Numbered from the stretch's first letter, positions 9,347 to 18,345 are shown. The stretch is DNA of 64,000 bases from Symbiodinium microadriaticum (GCA_001939145.1 LSRX01000359.1:341508-405507); one strand, 5' to 3'. Notes: generated by a model not told the origin, from the letters alone. Translations and numbers: made by a program.

Positions 9347-9636
9347 GTGTTTGTGTGTGTGTGTGTGCGTGTGCGTGTATATGTATGCATGTATATATAT
9401 ATATATATGTATGTATAAACACATGCACATACATATGCATATACGTATGGACATAATGGACATATATACATGCGTGAATGTATATAGATATAGTCATACA
9501 TACGTACATACATACATACATGCATACATACATACATACATACGTACATACATACATACATACATACATACATACATAGACAGCTGTGACTACGATATGT
9601 CTATACACACACACATATCTATCTATCTATCTATCA

Positions 9637-9670
<34 letters not shown>

Positions 9671-9690
9671 ATGTATATATATATATATAT
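9347..9690. repeat. GT, TACA and ATCT microsatellites
   Basis: GT run to about 9371; TACA tetranucleotides about 9494-9578; ATCT tetranucleotides about 9616-9670; TA at about 9672-9690. Confidence 0.9.
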
Positions 9691-9892
9691 ATTCACACAC
9701 CGATGTAGATAGGATGTAATCTTGCAATAGCCATGCTCGCAAGAACTATCATCCGTTAGTCTGTAGTTCTGCCTATGCTATGCACTGCTAAATTATAGCC
9801 AACCCAAGATTTCCGCGAATCCCAAAATTTAAAATCCTAAGCCCTCCACCCTGAACCTTAAACCCAGCCACCCTAAACCCCTAAAGACCCCC

Positions 9893-9996
9893 TTAAGGGT
9901 CCAAAGCATCTAATAATCATATACTTGGGTTACGGATAGTAGTTTTGTAGGTTAGTATCAGAAGAGTATATGATTATTAGGTACTTGGACCCTTAG
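9893..9996. mobile_element. hairpin element, family E
   Basis: Left arm TTAAGGGTCCAAAG..ATAATCATATAC; right arm GTATATGATTATTAGGTACT then TGGACCCTTAG. The same element (shared loop GGGTTACGGATAGTAGTTTT) recurs at 24650-24753. The next exon begins 17 bases after the right arm. Confidence 0.85.
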
Positions 9997-10013
9997 GGCC
10001 CAGAAGGTTTCAG

Positions 10014-10081
10014 ACCCGGCAGACCTTCGTGACGGCCCGGTCCGACTCGGAAGAGTTCTCCCAGGTCTCGCAGGCTCAAAG
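10014..10081 (+). CDS. exon immediately after a hairpin element
   Basis: GAAGGTTTCAG acceptor, then TRQTFVTARSDSEEFSQVSQ with almost all third positions G/C. Hairpin family E ends 17 bp upstream, so it occupies the 3' part of the intron. A TTTAGGG array follows from about 10090. Function unknown; Ser/Glu-rich. Confidence 0.6.
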
Positions 10082-10089
10082 GGGTGGAA

Positions 10090-10620
10090 CATTTTAGGGT
10101 TTTGGGGTTTAAGGTATGGTTTAGGGTTGAGGGTTTAGGGTTTAGGGTTTAAGGTTTAGGATTTTTTGTAACATTTTAGAGTTTAGGGTTTAAGGTTTAG
10201 GATTTTTTGCTTTTGAAGGGGTCTCGGTAGGCTTTTTGTAGGTTTTTCGAAGGCTTGCACGGCTCTGTAGGGGCGCTTTCTCAGGATTCTATATAAAGGT
10301 TCGGTAAATGGATGTGCAACTTACGGGGTTTTGTTCTTGGGGCTTGAGGGGGGTGGCTTTCATGTTTAGGGTTCAGGTTTTCGTGCTTTAGGACTTGAGG
10401 GTTTTCGGCTTTAGTATTTTAGGGTTTCTACAGTCTGAAACCTAGTGGTTGAGGTGGGGTTAAAGAAGAAGGTCGTGAGGGTTGTTTGGGCTTTACAGGG
10501 TTGTATAGGGCTTCTACAGGCAATCTATACGCGTTTGATAAAGGTTCCGAAAATGGTTTTGTGTGTTTCTTTAGGGTTCCGGGCGTTGGGATTGAGGTTT
10601 GGAGTTTAGGGTTGTAGGGT
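10090..10620. repeat. TTTAGGG-like sequence, sparse
   Basis: G-strand telomere-like units interspersed with GT-rich unique sequence. I see no coding signal; the long stretch probably represents intron. Confidence 0.5.
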
Positions 10621-10804
10621 TGGAGTGGATTGTGTAAAGTTCAGTGTAGGGGTTTGGACGAGCCGGGGATGTGGTATCGGTTGTTTATTGAGGAATCATT
10701 TTATTGGGCATGCAAGCTGTTGTTGTGGTTTCACTGTTAATGCATGCCAAGGCTTTATAGAGACCGAGATTCTATCATTCACTTGTTGCTCTTCGGGCTC
10801 GCAG

Positions 10805-10849
10805 TGGAACTTCGTGTGCGGGCCCTGCTTCGTGGACGAGAAGAGCTGA
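10805..10849 (+). CDS. terminal exon with CxxC motif
   Basis: GGGCTCGCAG acceptor in phase 0, then WNFVCGPCFVDEKS and TGA; every sense codon ends in G or C. CGPC resembles thioredoxin-type or zinc-ribbon CxxC motifs, but one exon cannot decide. A family D hairpin begins 11 bp after the stop. Confidence 0.55.
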   Translation, partial: WNFVCGPCFVDEKS

Positions 10850-10859
10850 GAGGTACGAA

Positions 10860-10968
10860 CCCAGAGAGCCCAATACCCCTGTAATAAGGAATATACTTTA
10901 AATCATGATATTAAGGCCCCTATAATTTAAGGTATATTCCTTAATTAAGGGGTATTGTGTTCTCTGGG
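10860..10968. mobile_element. hairpin element, family D
   Basis: Left arm CCCAGAGAGCCCAATACCCC; right arm ends GGGGTATTGTGTTCTCTGGG. AA dinucleotides flank both ends (10858-10859, 10969-10970). The inner part carries ATTAAGGCCCCTATAAT, resembling a family B arm. Related copies at 32402 and 41490. Confidence 0.85.
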
Positions 10969-11045
10969 AAGTTACAATCCAAGCACCTCAGCCGGACAAG
11001 CTTTTCAGAGAGTCCGTGGCAAAGGCATGTTCTTTCCCTAACCCT

Positions 11046-11105
11046 CCAGGTACCTACTATATAAGGCCCTAGGGGCTCTAGTACCCTATATAGTAGGTAC
11101 CTGGG
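11046..11105. mobile_element. hairpin element, family C
   Basis: Near-perfect palindrome: CCAGGTACCTACTATATA ... TATATAGTAGGTACCTGG. It contains a potential 47-nt GT-AG intron, CAG|GTACCT (11050) to AGTAG|GTACCT (11096), because AGGTACCT serves as donor edge on one side and acceptor edge on the other. Confidence 0.85.
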
Positions 11106-11154
11106 GCATTAGGGTTTGCCGAAGTTGATGTTGTCGTCCGCCGAGCATCTGCAG

Positions 11155-11222
11155 AGCGGATCCAAGAATCCATCCAGAAGATTCCGCTGAACAGTTGCAG
11201 GAGACTTTTTGGCAGTACCTGG
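11155..11222 (+). CDS. exon, helical
   Basis: CATCTGCAG acceptor; frame ERIQESIQKIPLNSCRRLFG then STW, moderate-high GC3, donor TGG|GTTTCGGGTTTAGGG. If the family C palindrome is spliced at its internal GT-AG, this frame stays open upstream to about 10971. Function unknown. Confidence 0.45.
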
Positions 11223-11434
11223 GTTTCGGGTTTAGGGTTTACGCTGCATTATAGGGCAAGGGCTTTAGAAGGGTTCAGTAGGAGTTTTGCACGGGGTTTG
11301 CTGGTAGTGCAGTGTTGAAGGAAGTCCGGACACAGGGTTTGGGGTGCCGTGGGCTTATTGAAGGACGTACTTCTCCAGAAGTTCAGGAATATATTCCGTT
11401 TGCCCATAACTTGATTTTTGCCTAAACACTGAAA

Positions 11435-11549
11435 NNNNNNNNNNNNNNNNNNNNNNNNNNNNNNNNNNNNNNNNNNNNNNNNNNNNNNNNNNNNNNNNNN
11501 NNNNNNNNNNNNNNNNNNNNNNNNNNNNNNNNNNNNNNNNNNNNNNNNN
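11435..11549. other. assembly gap (115 N)
   Basis: Run of Ns; sequence on each side (AGTATATTCC/CACTGAAA and AAAAGCTTAG) is not obviously repetitive. Confidence 0.99.
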
Positions 11550-11779
11550 AAAAGCTTAGGATTTGATCGGTGTTCTTTAGGGCCGTCGGTTTTCAGATGC
11601 CGAAGCCTGAATTCAAGTAAAAGACGTTTCCCTTCTAGGGCAATGCTGGTTGCCCCTATATAGACGAACTGTCGCCCAGTGTTCTTTTGAAACAGGCGCC
11701 CCGTGCATCGCTTGGAAGGATACCTAAGTCCCAAACCCCTAAACCCTAAACCCATCGGAATCTTTTGCCACATGGCAAG

Positions 11780-11858
11780 GATAAGAGTCCCAATGACTAT
11801 GTGGACCTCAGCGCCGAAGAAGACGAGGAGGAGGACGAGGCAGCAGAGAACATTAGGG
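11780..11858 (+). CDS. exon, acidic
   Basis: Acceptor CATGGCAAG after a CCCTAAA unit. High-GC3 frame DKSPNDYVDLSAEEDEEEDE then AAENIR, donor GG|GTCAAG. Acidic, probably disordered. Confidence 0.55.
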
Positions 11859-11963
11859 GTCAAGGCCTCTGTTAGGCTTGAAAAACATCTTCAAAGCTTT
11901 GTAGTACATTGAAATCCTAAACGCTATAAAGCATGAAAGTCTTAAATGCATGATTTACGCCAG

Positions 11964-12054
11964 GGGCCGAGGGGCCTACACGACAAATCAAGCACGGGGA
12001 GCTTCGAGGCACTTCACCCTGCCATTACTCCGGACTGGATCTTAGTCTTCCGAA
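11964..12054 (+). CDS. exon abutting a hairpin intron
   Basis: Acceptor ACGCCAG; frame AEGPTRQIKHGELRGTSPCH then YSGLDLSLPK; donor CCGAA|GTACCA. A family H hairpin starts 10 bp inside the intron, and a GC3-rich stretch follows it at 12171, suggesting an intron of about 116 nt made of the hairpin. Confidence 0.5.
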
Positions 12055-12063
12055 GTACCATAT

Positions 12064-12162
12064 GGGTAGTTTTCTGAATCAGGATCCCTTTCTAGGTCCC
12101 CCATATAGTACGGCACCCTTATAAAAGGAACCTAAAAGGGAGCCTAATTTAGAGAACTATCC
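12064..12162. mobile_element. hairpin element, family H
   Basis: Left arm GGGTAGTTTTCTGAATCAGG, right arm CCTAATTTAGAGAACTATCC, with AT on both outer edges. Copies at 40915 and 42426, and a half copy at about 43315. Confidence 0.8.
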
Positions 12163-12170
12163 ATTTTAAG

Positions 12171-12218
12171 GTGACGGTCCCAGCCCAAATGCGCGCCCAT
12201 ACGCACCGAAGGCCCTAA
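12171..12218 (+). CDS. short GC3-rich exon
   Basis: Begins at TTTTAAG|GTGACG immediately after the hairpin and ends before GTAAGCCC. Two frames are GC3-rich (VTVPAQMRAHTHRRP and SPNARPYAPKAL), so the frame is open to question. Confidence 0.4.
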   Translation: MTVPAQMRAHTHRRP

Positions 12219-12243
12219 GTAAGCCCAAAGCCTAAACTTGAAG

Positions 12244-12350
12244 CCAACGCCTTATTCTTCATCGCCCTGCACACTAAAGAGCCGACTGTTTGCAAAGGCA
12301 ACCCTCTGGGACTCCGTCCGAGAGGCCTGGCTTCTGGATTTCTGATTCTG
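12244..12350 (+). CDS. exon, hydrophobic
   Basis: Acceptor ACTTGAAG, donor TTCTGG|GTAATC. Frame ANALFFIALHTKEPTVCKGN then PLGLRPRGLASGFLIL. Likely part of a membrane or secreted protein; probably the same gene as 11780-12218. Confidence 0.5.
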
Positions 12351-12484
12351 GGTAATCTATAGGGATTTCGATTTCGGGGGGTTCATGTAGGAACCTGATT
12401 AAGAAACCCCGGCCCTAAAACCCCCCAATAATATTCGGGTTCATCTTAAGTTCCCCCCCCCCCCAAAAAAAAAAGGAGGCCCAG

Positions 12485-12520
12485 GATTTCGTAGTCAGGT
12501 CCGCTTTTTTGGGGTCAGCT
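12485..12520 (+). CDS. micro-exon
   Basis: GGCCCAG acceptor, 36 nt, donor CAGCT|GTAAGG. Frames DFVVRSAFLGSA or FRSQVRFFGVS. Splice sites are good; coding evidence is minimal. Confidence 0.3.
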
Positions 12521-12635
12521 GTAAGGTTCCCCCTAAATTTAGAGGCCTCAAAAGCTCTTCAATTCAGGAATCTACGGTAGTTCATGGCAAAAAAATCCCT
12601 GACTAAGCCCCGGACCCTACACCCTGAACCCTAAG

Positions 12636-12695
12636 ATAGGCTGATTCAGAGTTTTTGCATTTCTGAAATTCCGGGAGCTCGTCTCGAGGGCTCAG
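12636..12695 (+). CDS. candidate exon
   Basis: CCCTAAG acceptor ending a CCCTAAA stretch; frame RLIQSFCISEIPGARLEGS; donor CTCAG|GTCTTT followed by a TTTAGGG array. Array/exon/array layout; moderate GC3. Confidence 0.4.
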
Positions 12696-12714
12696 GTCTT
12701 TTCGGGTTCAGGCC

Positions 12715-12832
12715 TTGGGTTGGGTTTAGGGTTTAGGGTTTCGGATTTAGGGTTTAGGGTTTCGGGTTTAGGGTTTAGGGTTTAGGGTTTCGGGTTTAGG
12801 GTTTAGGGTTTCGGAGGGGGTTTAGGGTGGGC
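12715..12832. repeat. telomere-like array (TTTAGGG strand)
   Basis: TTTAGGG and TTTCGGG units alternate over about 115 bp. Confidence 0.9.
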
Positions 12833-13058
12833 TTTTTTGTGCTAAAGGGTTGGGCTATTTTTTCTTGAGACGTTCACGGGTAACGGGTAAGCTCTAGGTA
12901 GTGCCGAGGGTACCCCGAGCTGCCAGAAGAAACAATCCTGCAGCTGCCTTTCCTAAACCGCGAGTTGTGATACCCATGAGCCCTGTGAAGACGGGAAGAT
13001 CGTTAATCAGGGGTCTGCATTAATGCAATACCCTCAACCCTAAACCCTAAACCCTGAG

Positions 13059-13110
13059 CTCCAAAAACAGAAAGAGTGGAACTGCCGTCGAGGGCCTGGA
13101 CGATGGCAGG
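13059..13110 (+). CDS. short exon between inverted arrays
   Basis: ACCCTGAG acceptor at the end of a CCCTAAA array; frame SKNRKSGTAVEGLDDG; donor at GCAGG|GTTTAGGG. GC3 is high in the second half. Confidence 0.45.
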
Positions 13111-13282
13111 GTTTAGGGTTAGGGGTTTAGGGTTTGGAGTTGGGTGTGCTTCGGCAAGATTCAGAAGCTTTCGAGACAAAGGAGACACTCCTTCTGCTGA
13201 GCCCTGCTACTAGCAGCAAACGGTAATTTCATGTCGCACGGCAGAGGTCAGCTCTAGCAGACTCTCGTCCTTAAGCTAGAAG

Positions 13283-13420
13283 GATGCCGTGCAAGGGATC
13301 GTCCATCTGTCGGGGTCTGCTCAGTGGTTGTCGCGGCCTATTTCCTATGGGCTCATGTGCCTGTGTTTTGGTGCTGCTAGAAACCTTGACCTCAGGTGGT
13401 ACCTGTCTAGTAGCTTACAA
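13283..13420 (+). CDS. candidate exon with a hydrophobic stretch
   Basis: Frame DAVQGIVHLSGSAQWLSRPI onward, open for 46 codons, with donor choices CTCAG|GTGG. Other frames are also open. A family B element starts about 15 bp after its end. Confidence 0.3.
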
Positions 13421-13429
13421 GGCTAATGT

Positions 13430-13545
13430 ACATACTATAGGGGCCTTAAGAATTACCTCTATTGTGTTCGGGCTCCCTTATATTAGAGTTATAGTACAAC
13501 ATACCCCCAAAACCCTATTCTAAGGCCCCTATATTACTATATGAG
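13430..13545. mobile_element. hairpin element, family B
   Basis: Left GTACATACTATAGGGGCCTT, right AAGGCCCCTATATTACTATA; middle GGGCTCCCTTATATTAG and CCCCCAAAACCCTATTCT. The left end starts GT and the right end is followed by GAG. Confidence 0.75.
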
Positions 13546-13652
13546 AACAGGACCCCATAGGACTTCACGGTAATCGGAAGCATGCCCTCGACGAAGAACC
13601 AGCAGCTCGACAGCAATAAATCGTGGAAAACGAGACCTCTTGGAGTTCTTAC

Positions 13653-13691
13653 CTCTTCAAGCCGAATAAGTCGAAAGATGACATCCATCCC
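13653..13691 (-). CDS. possible minus-strand micro-exon
   Basis: On the minus strand GATTTTGCAG precedes 39 nt (GMDVIFRLIRLEE) that end at GAAGAG|GTAAGA. Splice signals are excellent but GC3 is weak, and a plus-strand frame is also open here. Everything else credible is plus-strand. Confidence 0.25.
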
Positions 13692-13827
13692 CTGCAAAAT
13701 CTGGTTCCAGTTGTTTTTCAGGGGTCTGGGAAGTTTTGCTGGATGAAGGGACCTGCACACGCCTAGACATCTCAACCCTAAGCCCTAAACCCTAAAACCT
13801 TTCCCCCCATTTCTTGTCCCGCCACAG

Positions 13828-13914
13828 CTGGCCAGCGACCGCCGGGCACAGGGAACCGCGGCCCTAACCCTGGGTGCGCACCGGCGCGAGTTTTGGACGG
13901 GGCTGTCTTTGCAG
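13828..13914 (+). CDS. exon, unknown
   Basis: CGCCACAG acceptor, then LASDRRAQGTAALTLGAHRR and EFWTGLSL, very high GC3. It contains GCCCTAACCCTGGG in coding phase (ALTLG), so a telomere-like unit may lie inside the exon. Confidence 0.5.
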
Positions 13915-14098
13915 ATGATGATGGCGTGATGGTGATCATGATGCTGGTGCTGGTGGCGATGATGATCATGATGTTGATAAGGGCGATGATGATGGTGATG
14001 ATATTGAAGCTGCCGGTGGTTGTTGTGGTGGGGATGATGATGATTCTTGTGATGCCTGTGGTGCTGGTGCTCGTGCTGGTGGTACTGGTTCTGTGCTA
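13914..14098. repeat. impure GAT/GGT trinucleotide repeat
   Basis: GATGATGGTGATG-type low complexity; poly-His or poly-Val/Met ORFs are artefacts. Confidence 0.8.
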
Positions 14099-14243
14099 AT
14101 GCTGCGGGAACTGGATCAGGTCCTGGGATGGAGCAGTGCCAACGATGCAGCGATGTAGAGGTCCCATTGCGACAGTCGTTAACTGTCCGCTCCTTCACAT
14201 AGCCAATCCTGCTTCCAGGCCGGTCCTAATCTTGAAGCCACAG

Positions 14244-14337
14244 CCTGCTTGAGATGGTTCCAAGCAAGCCGGCCCAGAGACACCAATACCCCCTGCCCGG
14301 AGGGCCCAAGCACTGCCTAGCTACTGGGCCCTCGGGG
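14244..14337 (+). CDS. exon with canonical donor
   Basis: AGCCACAG acceptor; frame LLEMVPSKPAQRHQYPLPGG then PKHCLATGPSG, high GC3; donor TCGGGG|GTGAGTG. Unknown protein. Confidence 0.5.
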
Positions 14338-14668
14338 GTGAGTGAAGGACATCATATTCGCTAAGAGGCCCTATTTGTGAATGTAGTAGAGTAGACCGCA
14401 CAACCCCATTGAGCACCTTGGCAACAAAGAAACCCAACAACCAAGCCAAAACCCCTAAGCCTACCTTAAGTCCGGGATCCCCAAGCCGCAATCATAAACC
14501 GGCAGCCTCAAGGCCCTCTGAGCCGTCAAACCCTGCAGCCTTCGGACCCTTGTAGAACTCTTATAGAGCCCTTCTCGGCCCCTTAGTAAAGCTCGTAAAG
14601 CGCTACCGCCATGTGATGAAGATCCGAATGGACTCCATAAAGCCCCGAAGAAAGATATGCCATGCCAG

Positions 14669-14733
14669 GTGGCTACGTCACCGTTGGCGTCGTGGGTGGG
14701 ACGAGCGGGCTGGTCACGGGAGGACCGACGGGG
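14669..14733 (+). CDS. glycine-zipper-like exon 1
   Basis: ATGCCAG acceptor; GYVTVGVVGGTSGLVTGGPT, very high GC3; donor GGGG|GTTTAGGG. Gly/Ala/Val with GxxxG spacing is typical of glycine-zipper membrane helices. Similar exons follow at 15816, 16578 and 18438, which supports one gene. Confidence 0.55.
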
Positions 14734-15029
14734 GTTTAGGGCTTAGGGTTTAGCTTTTAGGCTTAAGGTTTTGTGGGGTTTTATGGATTTATGTAGGGGG
14801 GATGGAGGGCCGAGGCATTATGGGCCATGGGCGTTTGGTTCGACGCATGTTCGAAGTTCAGGGGATTTCGAGGTTAGAGTTCAGGGCTTTTGCGGGTTAG
14901 GTTTCCAACAAACTGAAAGCTCTACTAAAGCCCGGTTACAATGCCTTCACATAGACTTTATATAGAACCCTTCTGGAGCCCTTCACAACAGTTGCAGAAC
15001 CCGTAAGACAACCCTTGTATCAATGTCTT

Positions 15030-15440
15030 TTTTCGAAACTCCTAAACCCCTGGCGTTCAACCCTAGACCCTTATGAACCCTGGGCGTTCAACCCTAAACC
15101 CTTATAAACTCAAAGTCAAGAAACCTCACGAGATCAACCCTAACACCCCTAACAACCTAACAACAAAAGCCCTGAGAGCCTCACACCCTGAACCCTAGAA
15201 GCCCTAACACCTCTAAACCCTCATCCTAAGCCCAAAGCCTCACTAAACCCTAGAAGCCATAAGACCCCTAAAGCCTTAGCCCGCAGAAGCCTTCTTACCC
15301 TGGGAAGCGCTAAGCTCAAACTCCACAAGCCCTGAGTAGCTGAATCAGTACACTTTAAAGTTTTTCGGATAATCTGATCCCTTATCGAACTGAAAGTGTA
15401 CACTTTTGTTTTATGCTCAATAAACCCTAAACCCCTAAAC
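15030..15440. repeat. CCCTAAA-rich, diverged
   Basis: Long C-strand telomere-like region with unique sequence mixed in. An imperfect inverted repeat AGTACACTTTAAAG / CTGAAAGTGTACACT lies at about 15346-15402. No exon seen. Confidence 0.6.
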
Positions 15441-15477
15441 CCTAAACCATTATGAGCTCAGCAACTAACCCTAACCT

Positions 15478-15538
15478 CCCAGGTACCTACTATATAGGGT
15501 ACTAGAGCCCCTAGGGCCTTGTATAGTAGGTACCTGGA
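15478..15538. mobile_element. hairpin element, family C
   Basis: CTCCCAGGTACCTACTATAT ... ATAGTAGGTACCTGGAG. Flanked by a diverged direct duplication of about 65 bp (GTTTTATGCT..AATAAACCC to GAGCTCAGCAACT, 15409-15468 and 15550-15617). Confidence 0.85.
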
Positions 15539-15650
15539 GGGACACACTGTTTTATGCTTAATGAACCCTAAACCCCTAAACCCTACACCACTATATGAAT
15601 ATGAGCTCAGCAACTATGGGCCCAAAAGCCTTAAAATATGAGTCCTTCGA

Positions 15651-15798
15651 TGCTAAAACCCTAAACCCTAAACCCAAAACCCTAAACCCCTAAAGCCCTA
15701 AACCCTAAATCCTAAAACCCTAAACCCTAAACCCTAAACCCCTAAAACCCTAAACCCTAAACCCTAAAGCCCGAAACCCTAAATCCTAAAACCCTAGG
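15651..15798. repeat. telomere-like array (CCCTAAA strand)
   Basis: Dense CCCTAAA/CCCCTAAA array ending about 15 bp before the exon acceptor CCTCTTGCAG. Confidence 0.9.
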
Positions 15799-15815
15799 GT
15801 AAGAGCCTCTTGCAG

Positions 15816-15881
15816 GCACCGTCGGTACCGTGCTGGGGCTCGGCCCGGCACTCGTTACAGCAGGGCCCGGGGCCCCGGAGG
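15816..15881 (+). CDS. glycine-zipper-like exon 2
   Basis: CCTCTTGCAG acceptor; GTVGTVLGLGPALVTAGPGA then PE, very high GC3; donor GGAGG|GTTTAGGG opening a G-strand array. Composition matches the exon at 14669. Confidence 0.55.
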
Positions 15882-16076
15882 GTTTAGGGTTTAGGGTTTA
15901 GGGTTTTAGGGTTTAGGGTTTAGGGTTTTAGTAGGGTTATGAGAGGGAGGGGGTCGTTCAAAGGCTTTAGAGAGTTTTAATTACAGGGTCTTCAAGGTTT
16001 TTGGGTGGTTTGAGGGTTTTTAGGCTTGTTGAGTTTGGCTTGGGTCTTGATCTTGGGTTTGAGGTTGTAGGATGTA

Positions 16077-16165
16077 CCCATAGGCCCCTAAGTAGTTCCT
16101 TTTGTGGTTCATATTTAGAATCCTATAAAGTAATCCTAAAAAAGAACTACTTAGGGGCCTATGGG
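16077..16165. mobile_element. hairpin element, family A
   Basis: CCCATAGGCCCCTAAGTAGT ... reverse complement, flanked by TA on both sides. 89 bp; loop TGTGGTTCATATTTAGAATC. Confidence 0.9.
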
Positions 16166-16222
16166 TAGGGTTCAGGGTATGTCAAGCAAGCGACCGCTTT
16201 TTCAGCGCACTTCAGTTTGCAG

Positions 16223-16281
16223 ACTCGCCCACCGCCAGACCATCCACTCACTACTTTAAGGAAGGATTCCGAAATAGCCCT
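16223..16281 (+). CDS. candidate exon
   Basis: TTCAGTTTGCAG acceptor; TRPPPDHPLTTLRKDSEIAL; donor T|GTAGGG. Good acceptor, moderate GC3. Confidence 0.35.
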
Positions 16282-16577
16282 GTAGGGTGCTAAACCTACA
16301 TCCTACGCCCCTATGGAACCTCCAGTGATGTTGACCGGCTCTTCACACCCTTGTCCCATCAACTTGTAGAACGAAAGAAAGAGGAGAGCTAGATTTGTTT
16401 TTGTGGGGTTCAGGCTGAAAGGGTGTATGTTTTCTTTGTGGCCTTCCGGGCTGACGGACTCCAGGGTTTAGAGCTTAATGTGTAAAAGGTTTAAAGTGCA
16501 GAGTTTTGTAGGGTTTAGGGTCTAGGGGGGATAGCAATTAGGGTTCGCGTTGGGTACCCAACCGCCGGTCCGAACAG

Positions 16578-16644
16578 GTTGTCAGTGCCGGTGGGTGCCG
16601 TCGTTGGCGCTTGCACCGGGCTTTGTGTAGGCCCGGCTGGAACC
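16578..16644 (+). CDS. glycine-zipper-like exon 3
   Basis: CGAACAG acceptor; LSVPVGAVVGACTGLCVGPA then GT; possible donor ACC|GTGGGA. Same Gly/Val/Ala pattern as exons 1 and 2. The frame meets TAA 15 bp beyond, so an upstream donor is preferred. Confidence 0.5.
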
Positions 16645-16675
16645 GTGGGACGTCAATAAACAGGTACTGGGTACT

Positions 16676-16734
16676 TACTACTACTACTACTACTACTACT
16701 ACGACGACTACTACTACTACTACTACTACTACTG

Positions 16735-16769
<35 letters not shown>

Positions 16770-16771
16770 GG

Positions 16772-16802
<31 letters not shown>

Positions 16803-16846
16803 ACTACTACTACTACTGCTGCTACTGCTACTGCTACTGTTATTAT

Positions 16847-16904
<58 letters not shown>
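16676..16904. repeat. (TAC)n and (CTG)n trinucleotide array
   Basis: TAC/ACT triplets with ACG variants, a CTG block at 16774-16800, and TAC again. Poly-Thr and poly-Leu ORFs across it are artefacts. It lies in the presumed intron before glycine-zipper exon 4. Confidence 0.95.
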
Positions 16905-16905
<1 letters not shown>

Positions 16906-16964
16906 GTTACCCCGCCTCTGCCAACCTCCTGGCGCCTAAACCAGTCATCATCAGCATCAGTATT

Positions 16965-17160
16965 TGGACTACAACATCACGCAAGTATTGTAATTATCGA
17001 GCTCAATGGATGTGCTTTCAACAAGTAAGTCATCATTAGAGTCATCATTCCCCCCCCCCCCCCACACCCGTCACCCCTCAACGGCGGTGGTTGGTAATGG
17101 ACTACGACATCACGAAAGTACTGTAAATACCGTCTAAAACGGATGTGCGCTTAAACAGTG
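16965..17160. repeat. diverged direct duplication of about 60 bp
   Basis: GGACTACAACATCACGCAAG..GGATGTGCTTTCAACAAGT (from about 16968) resembles GGACTACGACATCACGAAAG..GGATGTGCGCTTAAACAGT (from about 17098), 130 bp apart, with a poly-C tract between. Confidence 0.65.
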
Positions 17161-17260
17161 TTTAGGAGAGGTGGTTGGTAGGGGGGCCGCCTACTACTGC
17201 TACTCGTAGTGATATCTTCTTCTACTCCCTACGGGTCCTGATTTATAGCTATATTGCAAG

Positions 17261-17325
17261 GGTCCCCAAAGTCCGCAGCAAACTCCAGCAACTTGGAGCA
17301 TCGACTGAGGAGGATTGCGGCCAAA
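17261..17325 (+). CDS. exon, unknown
   Basis: ATATTGCAAG acceptor; VPKVRSKLQQLGASTEEDCG then Q, good GC3; donor CCAAA|GTATAT. Amphipathic and charged; no domain recognised. Confidence 0.5.
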
Positions 17326-17533
17326 GTATATACTTTACGACACTATGACGTACATAACTAATGTAATATAGAAGCCTTACTAGTCAGACTAGGGTTTTGG
17401 GACCCGTTACACTATACGAGCCTTCGCTATACTTATACTAAGAACCCCCCCAAACAAAAAAGTATTGGTAATTAGTTCGGCCCCTACATCATGATGGGTG
17501 CAGGGACCCTTAGGGCGAGGAGGTCTCAGTAAG

Positions 17534-17609
17534 CTGCACAGCAGAAGTCAGCAAGTTGGACTATCGCGTCTTCATGCGCTTAGTTTCATGGGAGTTTCAG
17601 CAACCAGGG
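17534..17609 (+). CDS. candidate exon next to a hairpin-like element
   Basis: Acceptor CAGTAAG; AEVSKLDYRVFMRLVSWEFQ then QPG; donor CAGG|GTTCCCC. The donor is the first base pair of an imperfect inverted repeat (GGGGTTCCCC.. to about 17705). Confidence 0.35.
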
Positions 17610-17791
17610 GTTCCCCAAAAGAGAACCCTGAATAGTAGGATCTTCATGGTAGGACCCCACTCCCCCATAACAAGACGGGGACCCCCCCCATTTTTCGGGA
17701 ATCCACACGGGAACCGCTTTAATGCCCAAGTAAACAATGCATTAAGGCAAGGGCCCTTTCCTTGACCCGAGAACGGATCCCAAGCCGCAAG

Positions 17792-17868
17792 CCTGCATCA
17801 ACGTAAAGTTTCGGGCGCTGGTGAACTGTTGGGTCTGGAAGATATCGCGTTTTATCGCCTTAGGATTT
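17792..17868 (+). CDS. candidate exon
   Basis: AAGCCGCAAG acceptor; LHQRKVSGAGELLGLEDIAF then YRLR. A second frame is open too. No clear donor beyond the TAG at about 17868. Confidence 0.3.
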
Positions 17869-18234
17869 AGGGTTCGGTGCATAAGGTTTAGTGGGACTGC
17901 CTGCGTACCTGAAGAATTGACATATTGCAGAAACCCATAGTATCCTGATAATTTATCCCTTGCATTCTCCGGAAGCTACGGGTAACAAAGGAATAAAAGG
18001 TGATCCGGGTGTCTCGCGAAAGGTGGGGCACTTGTGGGGGAGGGAGGGGCGAGCATCATTTCCGGCTACTCACGGCACAAGACACCTACCCGAAGGGTCT
18101 GCAACAGCTGTGCTTTGGAGTGCTTCAGGCTTTGAGCTTTGCAGCTTCGGCATGGGTTTGGGGGCTACCATGCCATACTTGGCTTGGGCCACTTCGCAAG
18201 GCTGCCCTCCTAGAGGCTCCAAAATCCAGAACAT

Positions 18235-18345
18235 AGGGGCGTAAACACTTACCAATACTATTCTGGAGGTTCCTTATTATAATTAATTGTAGTATAAATA
18301 CCCAGGGACCGGATTCTAATTAAGGCCGCTATATTAGAGGGATCA
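18235..18345. mobile_element. hairpin element, family B
   Basis: ATAGGGGCGTAAACACTTACC, T-rich centre with GGTTCCTTATTATAATTAAT, right ATTAAGGCCGCTATATTAGA. Confidence 0.6.

Noticed and set aside
8825..9719. Long Ser/Leu, Arg/Glu and Tyr/Ile-rich ORFs
   Set aside because: They are translations of GA, GT and tetranucleotide microsatellites, partly across an N.
10805..11222. Continuous frame across the family D hairpin (from GAACTTCGTGTG after AA-based excision)
   Set aside because: The frame stays open, but the alternative frame WNFVCGPCFVDEKS has a perfect G/C third-position pattern and a stop before the hairpin, so the D element is more likely downstream of a gene end.
13785..14198. His-rich minus-strand ORF that could be a metal-binding protein
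   Set aside because: The His run is the reverse complement of an impure GAT/GGT repeat.
16611..17039. Poly-Thr/poly-Leu ORFs suggesting a low-complexity protein
   Set aside because: The sequence is a TAC/CTG array with no coding bias outside the triplets; the short upstream piece is a glycine-zipper exon in another frame.
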